A DNA stretch of 64,000 bases from assembly GCF_000335475.2 (NCBI RefSeq), contig NZ_ANAH02000015.1, forward strand, positions 124,001 to 188,000, in the 5' to 3' direction. The position numbers were made by a program, and so were the translations under genes. This DNA is from Cystobacter fuscus DSM 2262. Lineage in GTDB: Bacteria > Myxococcota > Myxococcia > Myxococcales > Myxococcaceae. Shown in pieces: positions 50,917-60,194 of this stretch (positions within the stretch are counted from its first letter, which is position 1; every line of letters begins with the position of its first letter). Under the pieces are notes generated by a model. The model was given only the letters and a program-made list of their open reading frames with translations, was not told the DNA's origin and did no database searches.

Positions 50917-51477
50917 TCACACCTCACTGAACTTCGTGCCGGTGATCCCTTCCTTCTCCATTGCATGCTTGAGGTCTTCGGAGACCACGAGCACGGGCCA
51001 CCCCCAGGTTCGAAAGAGACGGGCCCCGCTCACTCGACTGGGATCGATTCGCATGCGCTCGACGACGCGGTATTCGCCCACGCGCTCAGGTGCTCCATCC
51101 GCCTGCGTCCAGTGCTCAACGCGAAGGCATCGCGATTCGTCGATGCACTCCACCAATCGGGTGGCATTGAGCGCGAACCAGGGAGCGTCGTGAGACACCA
51201 CCCGGACCGGAAAGAACTGCACTGCCTCCACACTCAAGCGTTCGAGGAGTTCCTTCAGTCTCTGACTCACCATGGGGATGCCAAGTGCTGCCTCGCTGAA
51301 GTCCAACGGATGTCCAGGAACGAGCTGGAGGCAACTCATCTTCTCCGCGAGTTCCAGGGACCTGCCCGCCAGGAACTGTTCGGGGTCTATTTTCTTGCCT
51401 TGCTCATCCACGGGGCCGTCGAGCAACCAGCGGCCTCGCGTCCCCATGTCATCACTCAATTGGAAATAGCGTCTCAA
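50917..51477 (-). CDS. Imm11 family immunity protein
   Basis: 186 residues, cytosolic. The C-terminal WGWPVLVVSEDLKHAMEKEG then I-T-G-T-K-F is the Imm11 (DUF1629) hallmark, with the upstream F-P-V-R-V-V-S block. It lies 19 bases after the AHH lipoprotein gene and would neutralise that toxin. It is the last gene of the pair and probably depends on the same promoter. Confidence 0.85.
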   Translation of the reverse strand: MRRYFQLSDDMGTRGRWLLDGPVDEQGKKIDPEQFLAGRSLELAEKMSCLQLVPGHPLDFSEAALGIPMVSQRLKELLERLSVEAVQFFPVRVVSHDAPWFALNATRLVECIDESRCLRVEHWTQADGAPERVGEYRVVERMRIDPSRVSGARLFRTWGWPVLVVSEDLKHAMEKEGITGTKFSEV

Positions 51478-51496
51478 GCGAGTCTGACCCTTCTCA

Positions 51497-52810
51497 TCAC
51501 TTCGTAAGCAGGTTGTTCAGCAAAGAGCCCGGCGTACAAACCTCTTCTGCAATACGCCTGAGTTCAGCGGCAAGCCGTCCTCGGCACGCATCCTCATTCG
51601 GGCATCGCAGCAATGCAAAGCGCAGACGCCTATAGACCTCTTCGTGATACTCTTGTGGATGCGGTCCGTAGTGCCCCTTGAGCTGGACGATGTTCGCGGG
51701 ATCGTCCAGGCTCATGCCAGCTTGTGCAAAGAGTCGTGCAAACAAAGGAGTCCAAGGTCCTCCTCTAGCTGCTGAGGTATCATTCTTGTCGGTGGCCAGG
51801 TGGTGCCGCGAGTAACCAGCTACACTCTGATTCCCATCGTTGCAGCCTGAGCCCAGGACCGAAGCCGCGGTTCCCACCGCTGCGCCTGCGATCACAAGCG
51901 TACCATCAGCTACTACATGGGCAGTGGCTGTGCCCTCAACGACGAGGTTCCCTACTGCCGCGTAGCGAGGAGGCGTCAGCAGAGCTCCCAATCCTCCCTC
52001 GGGTATATTGGGAAGTGCCCGGCCAATGCCCGCTCCAGCCACGATGACCAGAACCCGCAGAGCGGTGCCTCCCATGGCCCTGCCGAAACGTTCTGCTACG
52101 GCCTCCAACTCCGCCATCGTGACTGCCTCATCCACTTCCCGGTACAATCGTACACACGCCCGTGCCAGATGAGAGAGTTCCAGCAATCCTACCGCCAGCG
52201 CCAGACGAATCGTCAGTGCGGCAGCGAAGGTTTTGGAGAAGAAGGGTTCGGGGAGAACCCAAGCGGAGAAGTATACGAAAACCGAGAGGGTGACGCTGGT
52301 GAGGAAGGCAGGAGAGTTGAACAGCTCCATGGCGGCATCGCGGAGGCCCGGACCCATGTAGCGAGTCGACAACTTGAGGGCCATGTAGAGGCGACTGTTC
52401 TCCACGGTATCCGGCAGTGGCAGAAAGGACTCCCCTAAACGGGAGAGAAACTCCTGCCGCAGTTGTTGCTCCCTCGCCGATGGGGTGCCAGTGGATGCGA
52501 TCCAGGGACCGGATGAGACCATGATACGGCGAAGCCGTGGCTGAAGCGCTGGCCGAAAGGCCCGTTGGAACTCGGCGAGTTCCGCGCGTGCGTCCTCCAC
52601 CCTCAGCGTTTCCCAGACCAGGTCGGCGGGTAGTGGCTCGAAATCAAGCCGTAGCCGCCCTTCGGGGAGCTGAGTGACTTGCACGGGCCTGGACTGTGGC
52701 TGCCATCCATCACCTCCTGAGCGATTCTCCGGGAGAGTGGTACACGAGGAGACCAGAGGAAGGCTCAGGACCAAGACCACGCGGAGTAGGACGACGGGAG
52801 TTGTCCTCAT
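51497..52810 (-). CDS. AHH-nuclease lipoprotein toxin (SitA-like)
   Basis: 437 residues. Lipobox LPLVSSC gives lipid-anchored Cys23. The middle has two long hydrophobic stretches (VTLSVFVYFSAWVLPEPFF and LTIRLALAVGLLELSHLA) and Gly/Ala-rich segments. The C-terminus carries the AHH nuclease signature: YSRHHLATDKN near 345, then A-G-M-S-L-D-D-P-A-N and GHYGPHPQEYHEEVYRRL. A lipid-anchored toxin with a cytosolic immunity partner matches the SitA/SitI systems that myxobacteria deliver by outer-membrane exchange. That delivery route is inferred. Confidence 0.82.
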   Translation of the reverse strand: MRTTPVVLLRVVLVLSLPLVSSCTTLPENRSGGDGWQPQSRPVQVTQLPEGRLRLDFEPLPADLVWETLRVEDARAELAEFQRAFRPALQPRLRRIMVSSGPWIASTGTPSAREQQLRQEFLSRLGESFLPLPDTVENSRLYMALKLSTRYMGPGLRDAAMELFNSPAFLTSVTLSVFVYFSAWVLPEPFFSKTFAAALTIRLALAVGLLELSHLARACVRLYREVDEAVTMAELEAVAERFGRAMGGTALRVLVIVAGAGIGRALPNIPEGGLGALLTPPRYAAVGNLVVEGTATAHVVADGTLVIAGAAVGTAASVLGSGCNDGNQSVAGYSRHHLATDKNDTSAARGGPWTPLFARLFAQAGMSLDDPANIVQLKGHYGPHPQEYHEEVYRRLRFALLRCPNEDACRGRLAAELRRIAEEVCTPGSLLNNLLTK

Positions 52811-52960
52811 GCTGGCAGAATCCCCGACACTCCGATGAAGGACTACCAGTTCCTCCTACGCTCACGGCCTCCTGCTCTTGGCTCGTCCCAACCGTGTTCC
52901 CTGGCTGACACGACCGAGCATCTTGCGATGGCCCGCGCAGCTGACCACGGGCTCCGCGCC

Positions 52961-54148
52961 TCAAATCCAGAAGGCGATGTTCCGCTCCTCGTCCGTGGGG
53001 CCCGCGCCCTCCCCGCCCTCGAGCAACCAGCGGCGATACGCCTCGATGTCCGCGTGGAGCAGATCCGCCTCGGTGCCGGAGAAGACGCCCCCTCCAGGCC
53101 CGTTGAGCAATCCCTCTCGCTGCACCTTCATCACCTCCACGTCCTGGCGAATCACCTGCGTGGTGTACCAGCGCACCAGCGGCTTGAGCGCCTGCCCCAC
53201 GAGCGCACGCGGCAGGTCATACGGCAGCCGGTAGCTGATGGCCGTATATACGAGGCTATCGGTGGGACCAATGGGAGTGATTTGCGAGTTGATGGCGAAC
53301 CCGCTGCGCTCCCCCCACATGTAATCCACCCGCGTGACGTTGGGCGCGAAGAAGTGGTCGGTGTGCACCATGGGCAGTCCCCCCGGATTGAACAGACGCC
53401 CGAGCCCCGTGACCGTGTCCTGCTCCTGCTTGTAGGTCACGAGCACGCTGCCCTCCGAGCGCTTCACCGTGGCGGGCACGCGCTTGCGCGCCTTGCGGCG
53501 GAACCACCCCTCGTGGACGAAGACCGTGTGCGGCACGTCCATGAAGTTCTCCACGAGGTTGGTCACCCCGTTGGGGAAGCGCGTCACCATGAAATAGACA
53601 TTCCATTCGGGCTGGCCCCAGAACGGCACCCGGAAGGCGGGACGGCGCGCGCGCCGTGAATCGCCTCCCATGAAGACGAACACGAGCCCGTCCTGCTCCA
53701 GCGTGTCGAAGCGCCGCACCCGGCCCAGATCGCACGGGCGCACCTGGAGGCCCGCGCGCGCATGCCCCTGCGCGTCCAGCGACTCGCCACACTGCGACGG
53801 TCCGAGCGACGGAACCTCCACCACCGCCCCCGAGCCGTCATACACCCACCCGTGATACGGACAGCCCAGACGTCCCCCGAAGACAGCCCCCGCGGACAGA
53901 CGCGCGTTGCGGTGCAGACACCGGTCGAGCAGCGCCACGGGCTGGCCCCGCTCGTCACGGAAGAGCACCACCCGCGTGCCGAAGAAGGTGCGCGCCAGCG
54001 GCTCGCGCGAGGTCAGCTCCGAGGACAGACACGCCACGTACCAGTAGTCCTTGAGCGCCCCACAGCGGGACAAGTCCGCCTCGGCCTCGAGGTCCACGGC
54101 GGGCGTGGTGACGAGCGCGAGCGGTGAAGCATCGGTGGGATTCCTCAT
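52961..54148 (-). CDS. Rieske-type non-heme iron oxygenase
   Basis: 395 residues from ATG 54148, which overlaps the preceding stop (ATGA) and has GAGGAA upstream. The Rieske centre is Cys77-x-His79 and Cys96-x2-His99. The catalytic iron site is NFMDVPHTVFVHEG with Asp204, His207 and His212. Both parts are complete, so a [2Fe-2S]/Fe(II) oxygenase that hydroxylates or demethylates a substrate is expected. It is the last gene of a four-gene operon, and may tailor the product of the GH3 enzyme encoded just before it. Confidence 0.92.
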   Translation of the reverse strand: MRNPTDASPLALVTTPAVDLEAEADLSRCGALKDYWYVACLSSELTSREPLARTFFGTRVVLFRDERGQPVALLDRCLHRNARLSAGAVFGGRLGCPYHGWVYDGSGAVVEVPSLGPSQCGESLDAQGHARAGLQVRPCDLGRVRRFDTLEQDGLVFVFMGGDSRRARRPAFRVPFWGQPEWNVYFMVTRFPNGVTNLVENFMDVPHTVFVHEGWFRRKARKRVPATVKRSEGSVLVTYKQEQDTVTGLGRLFNPGGLPMVHTDHFFAPNVTRVDYMWGERSGFAINSQITPIGPTDSLVYTAISYRLPYDLPRALVGQALKPLVRWYTTQVIRQDVEVMKVQREGLLNGPGGGVFSGTEADLLHADIEAYRRWLLEGGEGAGPTDEERNIAFWI

Positions 54149-55794
54149 GAAGACGTTCCTCGTTGCGAGAACCACGCGGTCCAGCCGGACCGGCGATGAA
54201 AGTCGGTGGGTTTGATGTCCCCGGCGCGCTGGCCCAGCGCGATGCAGCGGGCCTCATAGTGGCGCGCCCCCTCGGTGACGCGCAGGACGCGCACCGGCCC
54301 GAGCTGTCCCAGCTCGCGGGCATAGCGGTAGTGATAGCCCTCGCACAGGGCGTCCTCGATCGCCCGGGCACTCGCCTCCAGACGCGCCTCGGGCACGTCG
54401 GTGTCGACGAAGAGCCGGTACGCCGGAGGCGCCGGGGTCTCCCACTCGGGCGCCATCATGGCGAAGGACGGAGACTGACCGAGCACCCGGGACAGCATGG
54501 AGGACAGCACGGTGGAGACGCGGTGGGCGGAGAGCTTCTCTCCCACCAGATCGCTCACGGCATCGGCGCGGCCGAGAAAACGCAGACACGGGGTGGCGTG
54601 ATGGAAGCCCTCGACCCGGACCAGGTCTCCCAGGTGGTAGCGCAGCAGCCCTCCGGACGTGGAGAGCAACACGGAATAGGTGCGCCCCGCCTCCAGCTCG
54701 TGGGCGAGCCGCGGCCGGGCCTCGGGGTGCTCGGGCTCGAGGAACTCGAAGAAGTGGCTGCGCACGGCGAGCACGGGCGCGGGGGCAGCGAAGAGGGGCA
54801 GCGTGACGACGCCCTCGGTGGCGAGCAATCCCTTTCCCTGGATCTCCACGCCCGGAAAACGCAGACGGACCGGCTCCACGGCATGCGCGGCCTGGGCATC
54901 CGTCCACATGCTCAACAATGACAGTCGCGGCCAGAGCGCGAGGCCTCTCAACCCCGAGCGCAAGGACTCCCGGAGCACCCGGGCCCGCCGGGGCTGGGGC
55001 GAGAAGCGCATCCGCGCGAGCACCGCCCCCACCTCTCCCCCACTCCCTCCCGGAGGCCTGCACATCCCGCGCTCCAGGTCATCCGCCAGCCGCTCTCCGT
55101 GCCGCTCCAGCGCGTCCATCAGCAGCGTGAGGAAGCTCGGGTTCCAGACGCTCACCAGGGCCAGGTCCTCCCGGGCCACGAGGAACCACAGCGTCACGTA
55201 CCGGCAGGACTCCACATCGGGCAGATGGGCCACGGCGCCCGGCACGGCGAACACGCGCGTGAGCAACGGTTGCAGGAAGCGGGGGAAGTACGCGGAGTCC
55301 TCCACGCTGCCCACGGGAATGCCTCCCGGCGTGCGCCCCTGCTTGCGACCGATGGGCGAGATGGACCAGTAGCTCGGACCGGCGCGCAGCGCGGGGCGCG
55401 CGGTCAGCAGGTCGAACAACATGGGCGCGAGCGCATGGTGGAACTCGCCGAGCAACCCCTGGGTGACGGGGATGTACTTGGACGCTCCCGATGAGCCCCC
55501 GGAGGGCTCGAAACGCGACACCGGCGCACGCGTGAGGACCCGCGGCTCCCCGGCCTTGATCGCCTCGACGTCCGCGAGCACCGAATCCGGCGTGGACAGG
55601 GGCACGGCGTCCTGGAACTCGCGCGCGGTGCGCACGCGCGGGAAGCCCGGGAGCCGCGCGGCCTGCGTGGTGCCCTCGACGGCGCGCAGGACGCGGGACA
55701 GACACTCCGCCTGGGCCCGCTCGGGACGCGAGAGCGACTGGTGGAACCGGAGCGCCGACGGGGCCAGCGCCACCCGGAGGCCCGACAGCATCAT
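54145..55794 (-). CDS. GH3-family acyl-acid amido synthetase
   Basis: 549 residues from ATG 55794, overlapping the upstream stop. The adenylation motif RFEPSGGSSGASKYIPVTQG, the later YWSISPIGRKQGRTPGGIPV and SVLLSTSGGLLRYHLGDLVR, and F-L-G-R-A-D-A-V-S-D-L-V-G-E-K-L are the GH3 signatures. Plant members join amino acids to carboxylic hormones through acyl-adenylates; bacterial members are less studied and may make or break amides in natural products. Coupled to the Rieske oxygenase. Confidence 0.93.
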   Translation of the reverse strand: MMLSGLRVALAPSALRFHQSLSRPERAQAECLSRVLRAVEGTTQAARLPGFPRVRTAREFQDAVPLSTPDSVLADVEAIKAGEPRVLTRAPVSRFEPSGGSSGASKYIPVTQGLLGEFHHALAPMLFDLLTARPALRAGPSYWSISPIGRKQGRTPGGIPVGSVEDSAYFPRFLQPLLTRVFAVPGAVAHLPDVESCRYVTLWFLVAREDLALVSVWNPSFLTLLMDALERHGERLADDLERGMCRPPGGSGGEVGAVLARMRFSPQPRRARVLRESLRSGLRGLALWPRLSLLSMWTDAQAAHAVEPVRLRFPGVEIQGKGLLATEGVVTLPLFAAPAPVLAVRSHFFEFLEPEHPEARPRLAHELEAGRTYSVLLSTSGGLLRYHLGDLVRVEGFHHATPCLRFLGRADAVSDLVGEKLSAHRVSTVLSSMLSRVLGQSPSFAMMAPEWETPAPPAYRLFVDTDVPEARLEASARAIEDALCEGYHYRYARELGQLGPVRVLRVTEGARHYEARCIALGQRAGDIKPTDFHRRSGWTAWFSQRGTSS

Positions 55795-56561
55795 GCCCTC
55801 GCCCTCACGCCCCGCTTCGAGCCCCGGCCCGTCCACAACCGCCACTGCTTGCGCAGGGCATCCACCAGCGCGCCCACCAGGTCCCTCGACCGCAGCTCGG
55901 CGAGGCAGACCAGCTCCTCGCCCTCGACGTGGCCCGGGTTGCGCCGCGCGAAGAAGGCGATGTCCGGATGGGCCGCCGCCTCCCGGTCGATGGGAGACAC
56001 CCCCTCGCGGACCCGGTAGTGCGCGTCCGAGAAGCGCACCGTTCCCCGGGCCGGGTCGAACTGCTCACCGAACCAGCGCGTGGCCAGCGCGTTCAGGGAC
56101 GCCAGCCGCTCGGCGGAAGGCTCCCAGTCGTGGCGCGGCAGGGTGCGCGGCAGGTGGTTCACCGCCAGCAGGTAGGTTTTGTAACCCGCGCTCAACAACA
56201 GCCACATCAAGGGCCGCCAGGGACGGCGCAGCTTGCGGTGGAGCAGCAGCCGCGTGAAGCGCATCTGCAACTCCTTCTGCCCCCAGTAGTCCGGGTGGAT
56301 GACGGTGTCTCCGGAGAAGATGATCTCCGCCGTCCGGCCCTCCATCTCCTCCTCGGCGATGCGCACGGTGCTGAAGCCCACCAACTCCCCCGTGTGCCGC
56401 GCGTTCAGGAGGATGACGTATTGCTTGTCGTCCAGGTCGCGCGTGAAGCGCTCGGCGCTGACGCCCGCGTAACACGTCTGCATCAACGCGAGCATCTGCG
56501 CGCGCTGCGCTCCGGTGAGGGCTTCCCGGGCCACGGTGGCTCCCTTCAAGGCAGACAACAT
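55791..56561 (-). CDS. GNAT-like protein in GH3 operon
   Basis: 256 residues. The N-terminal region (LTGAQRAQMLALMQTCYAGV, FTRDLDDKQYVILLNARHTG, ELVGFSTVRI) follows the N-acetyltransferase fold, with I-I-F-S-G-D-T-V-I-H-P-D-Y-W-G-Q where the acetyl-CoA loop sits. The C-terminal 120 residues have RSLNALATRW-type helices without known similarity. The stop overlaps the GH3 start. Perhaps an acyltransferase for the same product. Confidence 0.7.
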   Translation of the reverse strand: MLSALKGATVAREALTGAQRAQMLALMQTCYAGVSAERFTRDLDDKQYVILLNARHTGELVGFSTVRIAEEEMEGRTAEIIFSGDTVIHPDYWGQKELQMRFTRLLLHRKLRRPWRPLMWLLLSAGYKTYLLAVNHLPRTLPRHDWEPSAERLASLNALATRWFGEQFDPARGTVRFSDAHYRVREGVSPIDREAAAHPDIAFFARRNPGHVEGEELVCLAELRSRDLVGALVDALRKQWRLWTGRGSKRGVRARA

Positions 56562-56571
56562 CTCTTCCCTC

Positions 56572-59412
56572 TCAATGACTGTCCCGCGCGTCCGCGGTGA
56601 CGGCGGGCTGGTGGATGACGTGGTAGCGATCCACGTCGAGCTGCACGGATTGCGTCTGTCCGCCGTACCAGTGAAGGGTCGCCGTCACGGGGCCCGTGTG
56701 GCTTCCCACCCCGAAGTGCAGCCGGGGATCCGCCGAGGCGCCCAGGCCGCCCATCAACCCCACCTCTTGCACCTGCTCCACGTGCCGGCCGCCCTCGTCA
56801 TAGGACACGACGACCCGCGTGCCCACGGCGCTCCGGGAGGTGTGTCGGCCCTCGCCCACCAGGGACAGCCCCACGAAGTGCGCCTTGTCCCGGCCCTCGC
56901 CCTCGCGCAGGGTGTTGCGGTAGGCGGACACGGGCCCGTGTTGATTGGTGATGAGCGCGTCCAGGTCGCCATCGTTGTCCAGGTCCGCGAGCAACACGCC
57001 GCGCGAGTTGTCCGGATCCTCCAGGCCCAGTTCCTTCGCCACGTCCACGAAGTGGCCGGGCTTGTCGTCCCCGAGGTTGAGGTACGCCCGCCGCGCCTCG
57101 TTCGGGTAGACGGTGCGCCCGCGGATGTCCCCCCACTTGTCCGCGTACGTGTGCACCTCGGGACCGGACTGCATCAGCTTGTGATTGATGTACCAGTAAT
57201 CCTTGCGGCCCGAGTCGATGAGGTGATCCAACCGGTCATCGATGTGGCCATTGGCCTGCACGATGTCTGGCCAACCATCGTTGTCGAGATCCCCCGCCGC
57301 CGCGCCCCAGCCGAAGCGCCGCTCGTTGAGCGCGCCCCGGAAGGTGGCCTCGTCCTTGAACGTGGGAACGAACGGCTCCTGCCCCGGGGACACCATCCAC
57401 AGCAGACTGCCCTCGGCCTGAAGGGAGTGGTGCACGTTGGACACATAGACATCCAACCAGCCATTGCGGTCGAAGTCCGCCACGGAGGCGTTCATGCCCT
57501 TGTAGGTGTCCTTGCCGATGTCTCCGAACAGCGAACCCCGGATGCGGCGGAAGTGCTTGCCCTGCTCGTTGAGGTAGATCTCGTCCGGACCGAAGTCATT
57601 GGCGATGTAGAGATCCGTCCAGCCATCCTGGTTCAGGTCCACGGTGCTGACGGCGAGCGACCAGCGCGTCTCCTTGAAGCCAATCGCGGCGGAATCCACC
57701 TTCTCGAAGGTGCCGTCGCCCCGGCCGCGATAGAGCGCGTTGAGCCCGCCGTTGTCGGCGTCATGCCAGCCATTGTGCATGAAGCGGAGCATGCGCCGGT
57801 CTCCGGGGTACTCGGGCGCGGGCAGGTGGAAGAAGTTGAAGGGCGTGGGCGTGGCGTAGTCCGGCAGGTGCGTGGTGAGCGCGTTGGCCACGAAGAAGTC
57901 CAGGTGTCCATCCCGGTCGAAGTCGAGCATCGTCACGGCGAGGCTCACCGAGTGGTCGCCCACGCCCGCGTGCGTGGTGACGTCCTCGAAGGTGGCGCTG
58001 CCCGTCTCGCGCAGCAGGTTGCGCAAGAGCCGAGAGGGCCCGAAGGCCACGGCGATGGCCAGGTCCTGGTCCCCATCCCCGTCGTAGTCCACGAAGGTGC
58101 CCCCGGCGGCCGCGCCATCGGTGGTGTAGTTCGCGGCGATGCGCTCCAGGGCGGGCACCTTCACGCGCTCGAAGCGCAGGTCGCCCACGTTGCGGAAGAG
58201 CGCCGCGCGATCCCCGTCCGACTTGAGCGCGTTGGACAGGAACACATCCAACCGCCCATCCCCGTCGAAGTCGCCCGTGGCCACCGCGTCGCCCACGCTC
58301 AGCACCCACTTGGACACGTGCAGCACGCGTGGATCCGCGTGCGTCAACACATCCCCCATGGTGGAGCCCAGCCCGGTGTGCGCGGCCTCCAGGCGCTCCA
58401 TGTGGAAGGGCAGCGGCCGCACGCTCGCGGAGGGCGCGATGACGAGGAAGTACCCCGCCGCCAGCGCGAGCCCCAGTCCGCCCACCGCGCCGAAGCGCTG
58501 GAGGGGCTCGCGGGAGAACAGGCCCGAGGCGTAGGCGCGAGGCCCCTGGCGCCACAGCTCGCGGCCATGCAGGAAGAGGAAGCGCGCGGTGGCGCAGGTG
58601 AGCGCCGCGTAGAAGAAGGTGAAGACGCTCTCCTTGAGGTGGAGCAGCAGGTCCACGAAGGTGAGGGCGAAGGCGAGGATGATCTGATCCCGGGGCCGCT
58701 TCGGGGACGTGCCGGGATCGGTGATCATGTAGAAGGTGAAGATGAAGAAGGGGGGCGCGCCGAGCGTGCCCAGGAAGAGCACCTCGGGGGGCAGGTGGTG
58801 GCGAAGGATATAGGCGCGCAGGGCCGTCTGCAGCGCGTAGAAGAAGAGGAAGCTCACCACGAGCCACCCGCGGCCCACGCGGAAGAAGAAGAGCACCAGC
58901 GCCGCCATGATGATGAAGGCGCTCAGGGCGACTTCCCCGTTGGCCCACTGATAGGCGGGCGCGGCGGTGATGAGCTCGCGGGTGAAGAGCAGCGAGGTGG
59001 CCACGCCGAACATGGACGGGTTGAAGACGTGGCGCCCCTGGAAGGTGAGCACGTACTTCGAGCCGATGGTGAGCCACACCGGCAGGAGCAGCATCCAGCT
59101 CGAGTGCGAGTAGTTGAGCAGCAGCGCCAGCGAGCAGCAGGAGATGTAGCCGCTCAGGGGCACCACCTTGCGCCGGTACAGCAGCCAGGTGAGCCCCGCG
59201 TCCAGCGCACTGCCGCTCACGACGATGGCCGCCATCTGCGCCGGGCTGCGGTTGAAGCCGAAGAAGGAGAAGCCCAGCACCCCGTAGAGGGTGAGGATGG
59301 CCGCGAAGGGAATGCGCGGATCGCTCCAGGTGGGCCAGACCCACCCCCAGCGGACGGACTGGGGACGCGGGGGCATGGGCACGGCGGGTGCCATGGACGG
59401 CTGTGCTGTCAT
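56572..59412 (-). CDS. NqrB-like membrane domain fused to FG-GAP/ASPIC-UnbV repeats
   Basis: 946 residues from ATG 59412, with GGAGG at 10 bases. Residues about 30-320 hold about eight membrane helices with VLTFQGRHVFNPSMFGVATS, resembling NqrB/RnfD electron-transport subunits. From about 385 comes a beta-propeller of FG-GAP/VCBS repeats (GDFDGDGRLDVFLSN, TMLDFDRDGHLDFFVANA, VDLNQDGWTDLYIANDFG), several with Ca-binding D-x-D-G-D-G, and finally an ASPIC/UnbV tail. An extracytoplasmic propeller on a redox-type membrane base is inferred. First gene of the operon, 10 bases before the GNAT-like gene. Confidence 0.87.
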   Translation of the reverse strand: MTAQPSMAPAVPMPPRPQSVRWGWVWPTWSDPRIPFAAILTLYGVLGFSFFGFNRSPAQMAAIVVSGSALDAGLTWLLYRRKVVPLSGYISCCSLALLLNYSHSSWMLLLPVWLTIGSKYVLTFQGRHVFNPSMFGVATSLLFTRELITAAPAYQWANGEVALSAFIIMAALVLFFFRVGRGWLVVSFLFFYALQTALRAYILRHHLPPEVLFLGTLGAPPFFIFTFYMITDPGTSPKRPRDQIILAFALTFVDLLLHLKESVFTFFYAALTCATARFLFLHGRELWRQGPRAYASGLFSREPLQRFGAVGGLGLALAAGYFLVIAPSASVRPLPFHMERLEAAHTGLGSTMGDVLTHADPRVLHVSKWVLSVGDAVATGDFDGDGRLDVFLSNALKSDGDRAALFRNVGDLRFERVKVPALERIAANYTTDGAAAGGTFVDYDGDGDQDLAIAVAFGPSRLLRNLLRETGSATFEDVTTHAGVGDHSVSLAVTMLDFDRDGHLDFFVANALTTHLPDYATPTPFNFFHLPAPEYPGDRRMLRFMHNGWHDADNGGLNALYRGRGDGTFEKVDSAAIGFKETRWSLAVSTVDLNQDGWTDLYIANDFGPDEIYLNEQGKHFRRIRGSLFGDIGKDTYKGMNASVADFDRNGWLDVYVSNVHHSLQAEGSLLWMVSPGQEPFVPTFKDEATFRGALNERRFGWGAAAGDLDNDGWPDIVQANGHIDDRLDHLIDSGRKDYWYINHKLMQSGPEVHTYADKWGDIRGRTVYPNEARRAYLNLGDDKPGHFVDVAKELGLEDPDNSRGVLLADLDNDGDLDALITNQHGPVSAYRNTLREGEGRDKAHFVGLSLVGEGRHTSRSAVGTRVVVSYDEGGRHVEQVQEVGLMGGLGASADPRLHFGVGSHTGPVTATLHWYGGQTQSVQLDVDRYHVIHQPAVTADARDSH

Positions 59413-59515
59413 GGAAAGGGCGCCTCCGATGCGCGCGCGGAGCCTGCCGTGCCCTCGCGCTCCTGTCCAGGACACGCGCCCGGGCCTGCCTTTCGGGCTA
59501 CCGTGCGAGAACGAC

Positions 59516-60151
59516 ATGCTCGCCCCCGTCACCCGTGTCCTCATTCTCCTGCTGTTGAGCCTATGCGGGGGACTCGGTGTCCTCTTCTGGCGCCGGCAGA
59601 ACGTGCGCGCGGCCAAGGGCGGCCGCATCTCCCCGCCCAAGATGGCGTGGCTGCTCTACGCCATCTTCCTCTGGTTCTTCCTCTGTCCGCTCGCGGCGCT
59701 CGACCCGGGGGTGCCCCCGCGGCTGCGGCTCGTGCTCGGCGGCTTCGGCGCCTTCATGTGGCTGCGCGGGCTCGCGGAGCTGTACATGCTCTACGTCAGC
59801 CACAACTGGCGGCCCCCCTATGGCATCGCCCATGACGTGCTGAGCCTCGTCCTCGTGCTCGGCGGCCTCGGCGCCCACCTGCTGTCGCCTCCCCGGCCTC
59901 CCTCGCCCCTGGACACCTGGGCGGTGTGCCTCGTCGTGCTCGTCGCGGTGAGTCTCGTCATCGAGGTGCTCTACGCCGCGCTCTTCTTCCAGGCCGTGGA
60001 GGGGCGCACCATGGGCGAGGAGGGCATCTGGTTCGCCGACGAGGAGCAGGCCCGCTTCCGGCGCATCAACCGCATCACGCTCGCTTGCAACATCCCCCTG
60101 TACCTTCTCCTGGGGGGGCTGCTCGCCGTGGCGCTGGGCTTTGGACTATAG
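59516..60151 (+). CDS. five-helix membrane protein, unrecognised
   Basis: 211 residues from ATG 59516, divergent from the operon at 59412. Hydrophobic segments at about 6-22, 43-60, 70-90, 105-125 and 140-160 and again near the C-terminus (PLYLLLGGLLAVALGFGL) make an integral membrane protein. A charged segment (DEEQARFRRINRITLACN) precedes the last helix. No family recognised. Confidence 0.65.
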   Translation: MLAPVTRVLILLLLSLCGGLGVLFWRRQNVRAAKGGRISPPKMAWLLYAIFLWFFLCPLAALDPGVPPRLRLVLGGFGAFMWLRGLAELYMLYVSHNWRPPYGIAHDVLSLVLVLGGLGAHLLSPPRPPSPLDTWAVCLVVLVAVSLVIEVLYAALFFQAVEGRTMGEEGIWFADEEQARFRRINRITLACNIPLYLLLGGLLAVALGFGL

Positions 60152-60194
60152 AGTCCGTGCCCACGTCACCCGCTTCACGGGGGGAAACACACTC

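Noticed and set aside
56515-59835. Plus-strand open frame of more than 1100 codons opposite the FG-GAP gene
   Set aside because: A high-GC antisense shadow: His/Arg/Val/Glu-rich with no domain, while the minus strand has clear FG-GAP repeats and membrane helices.
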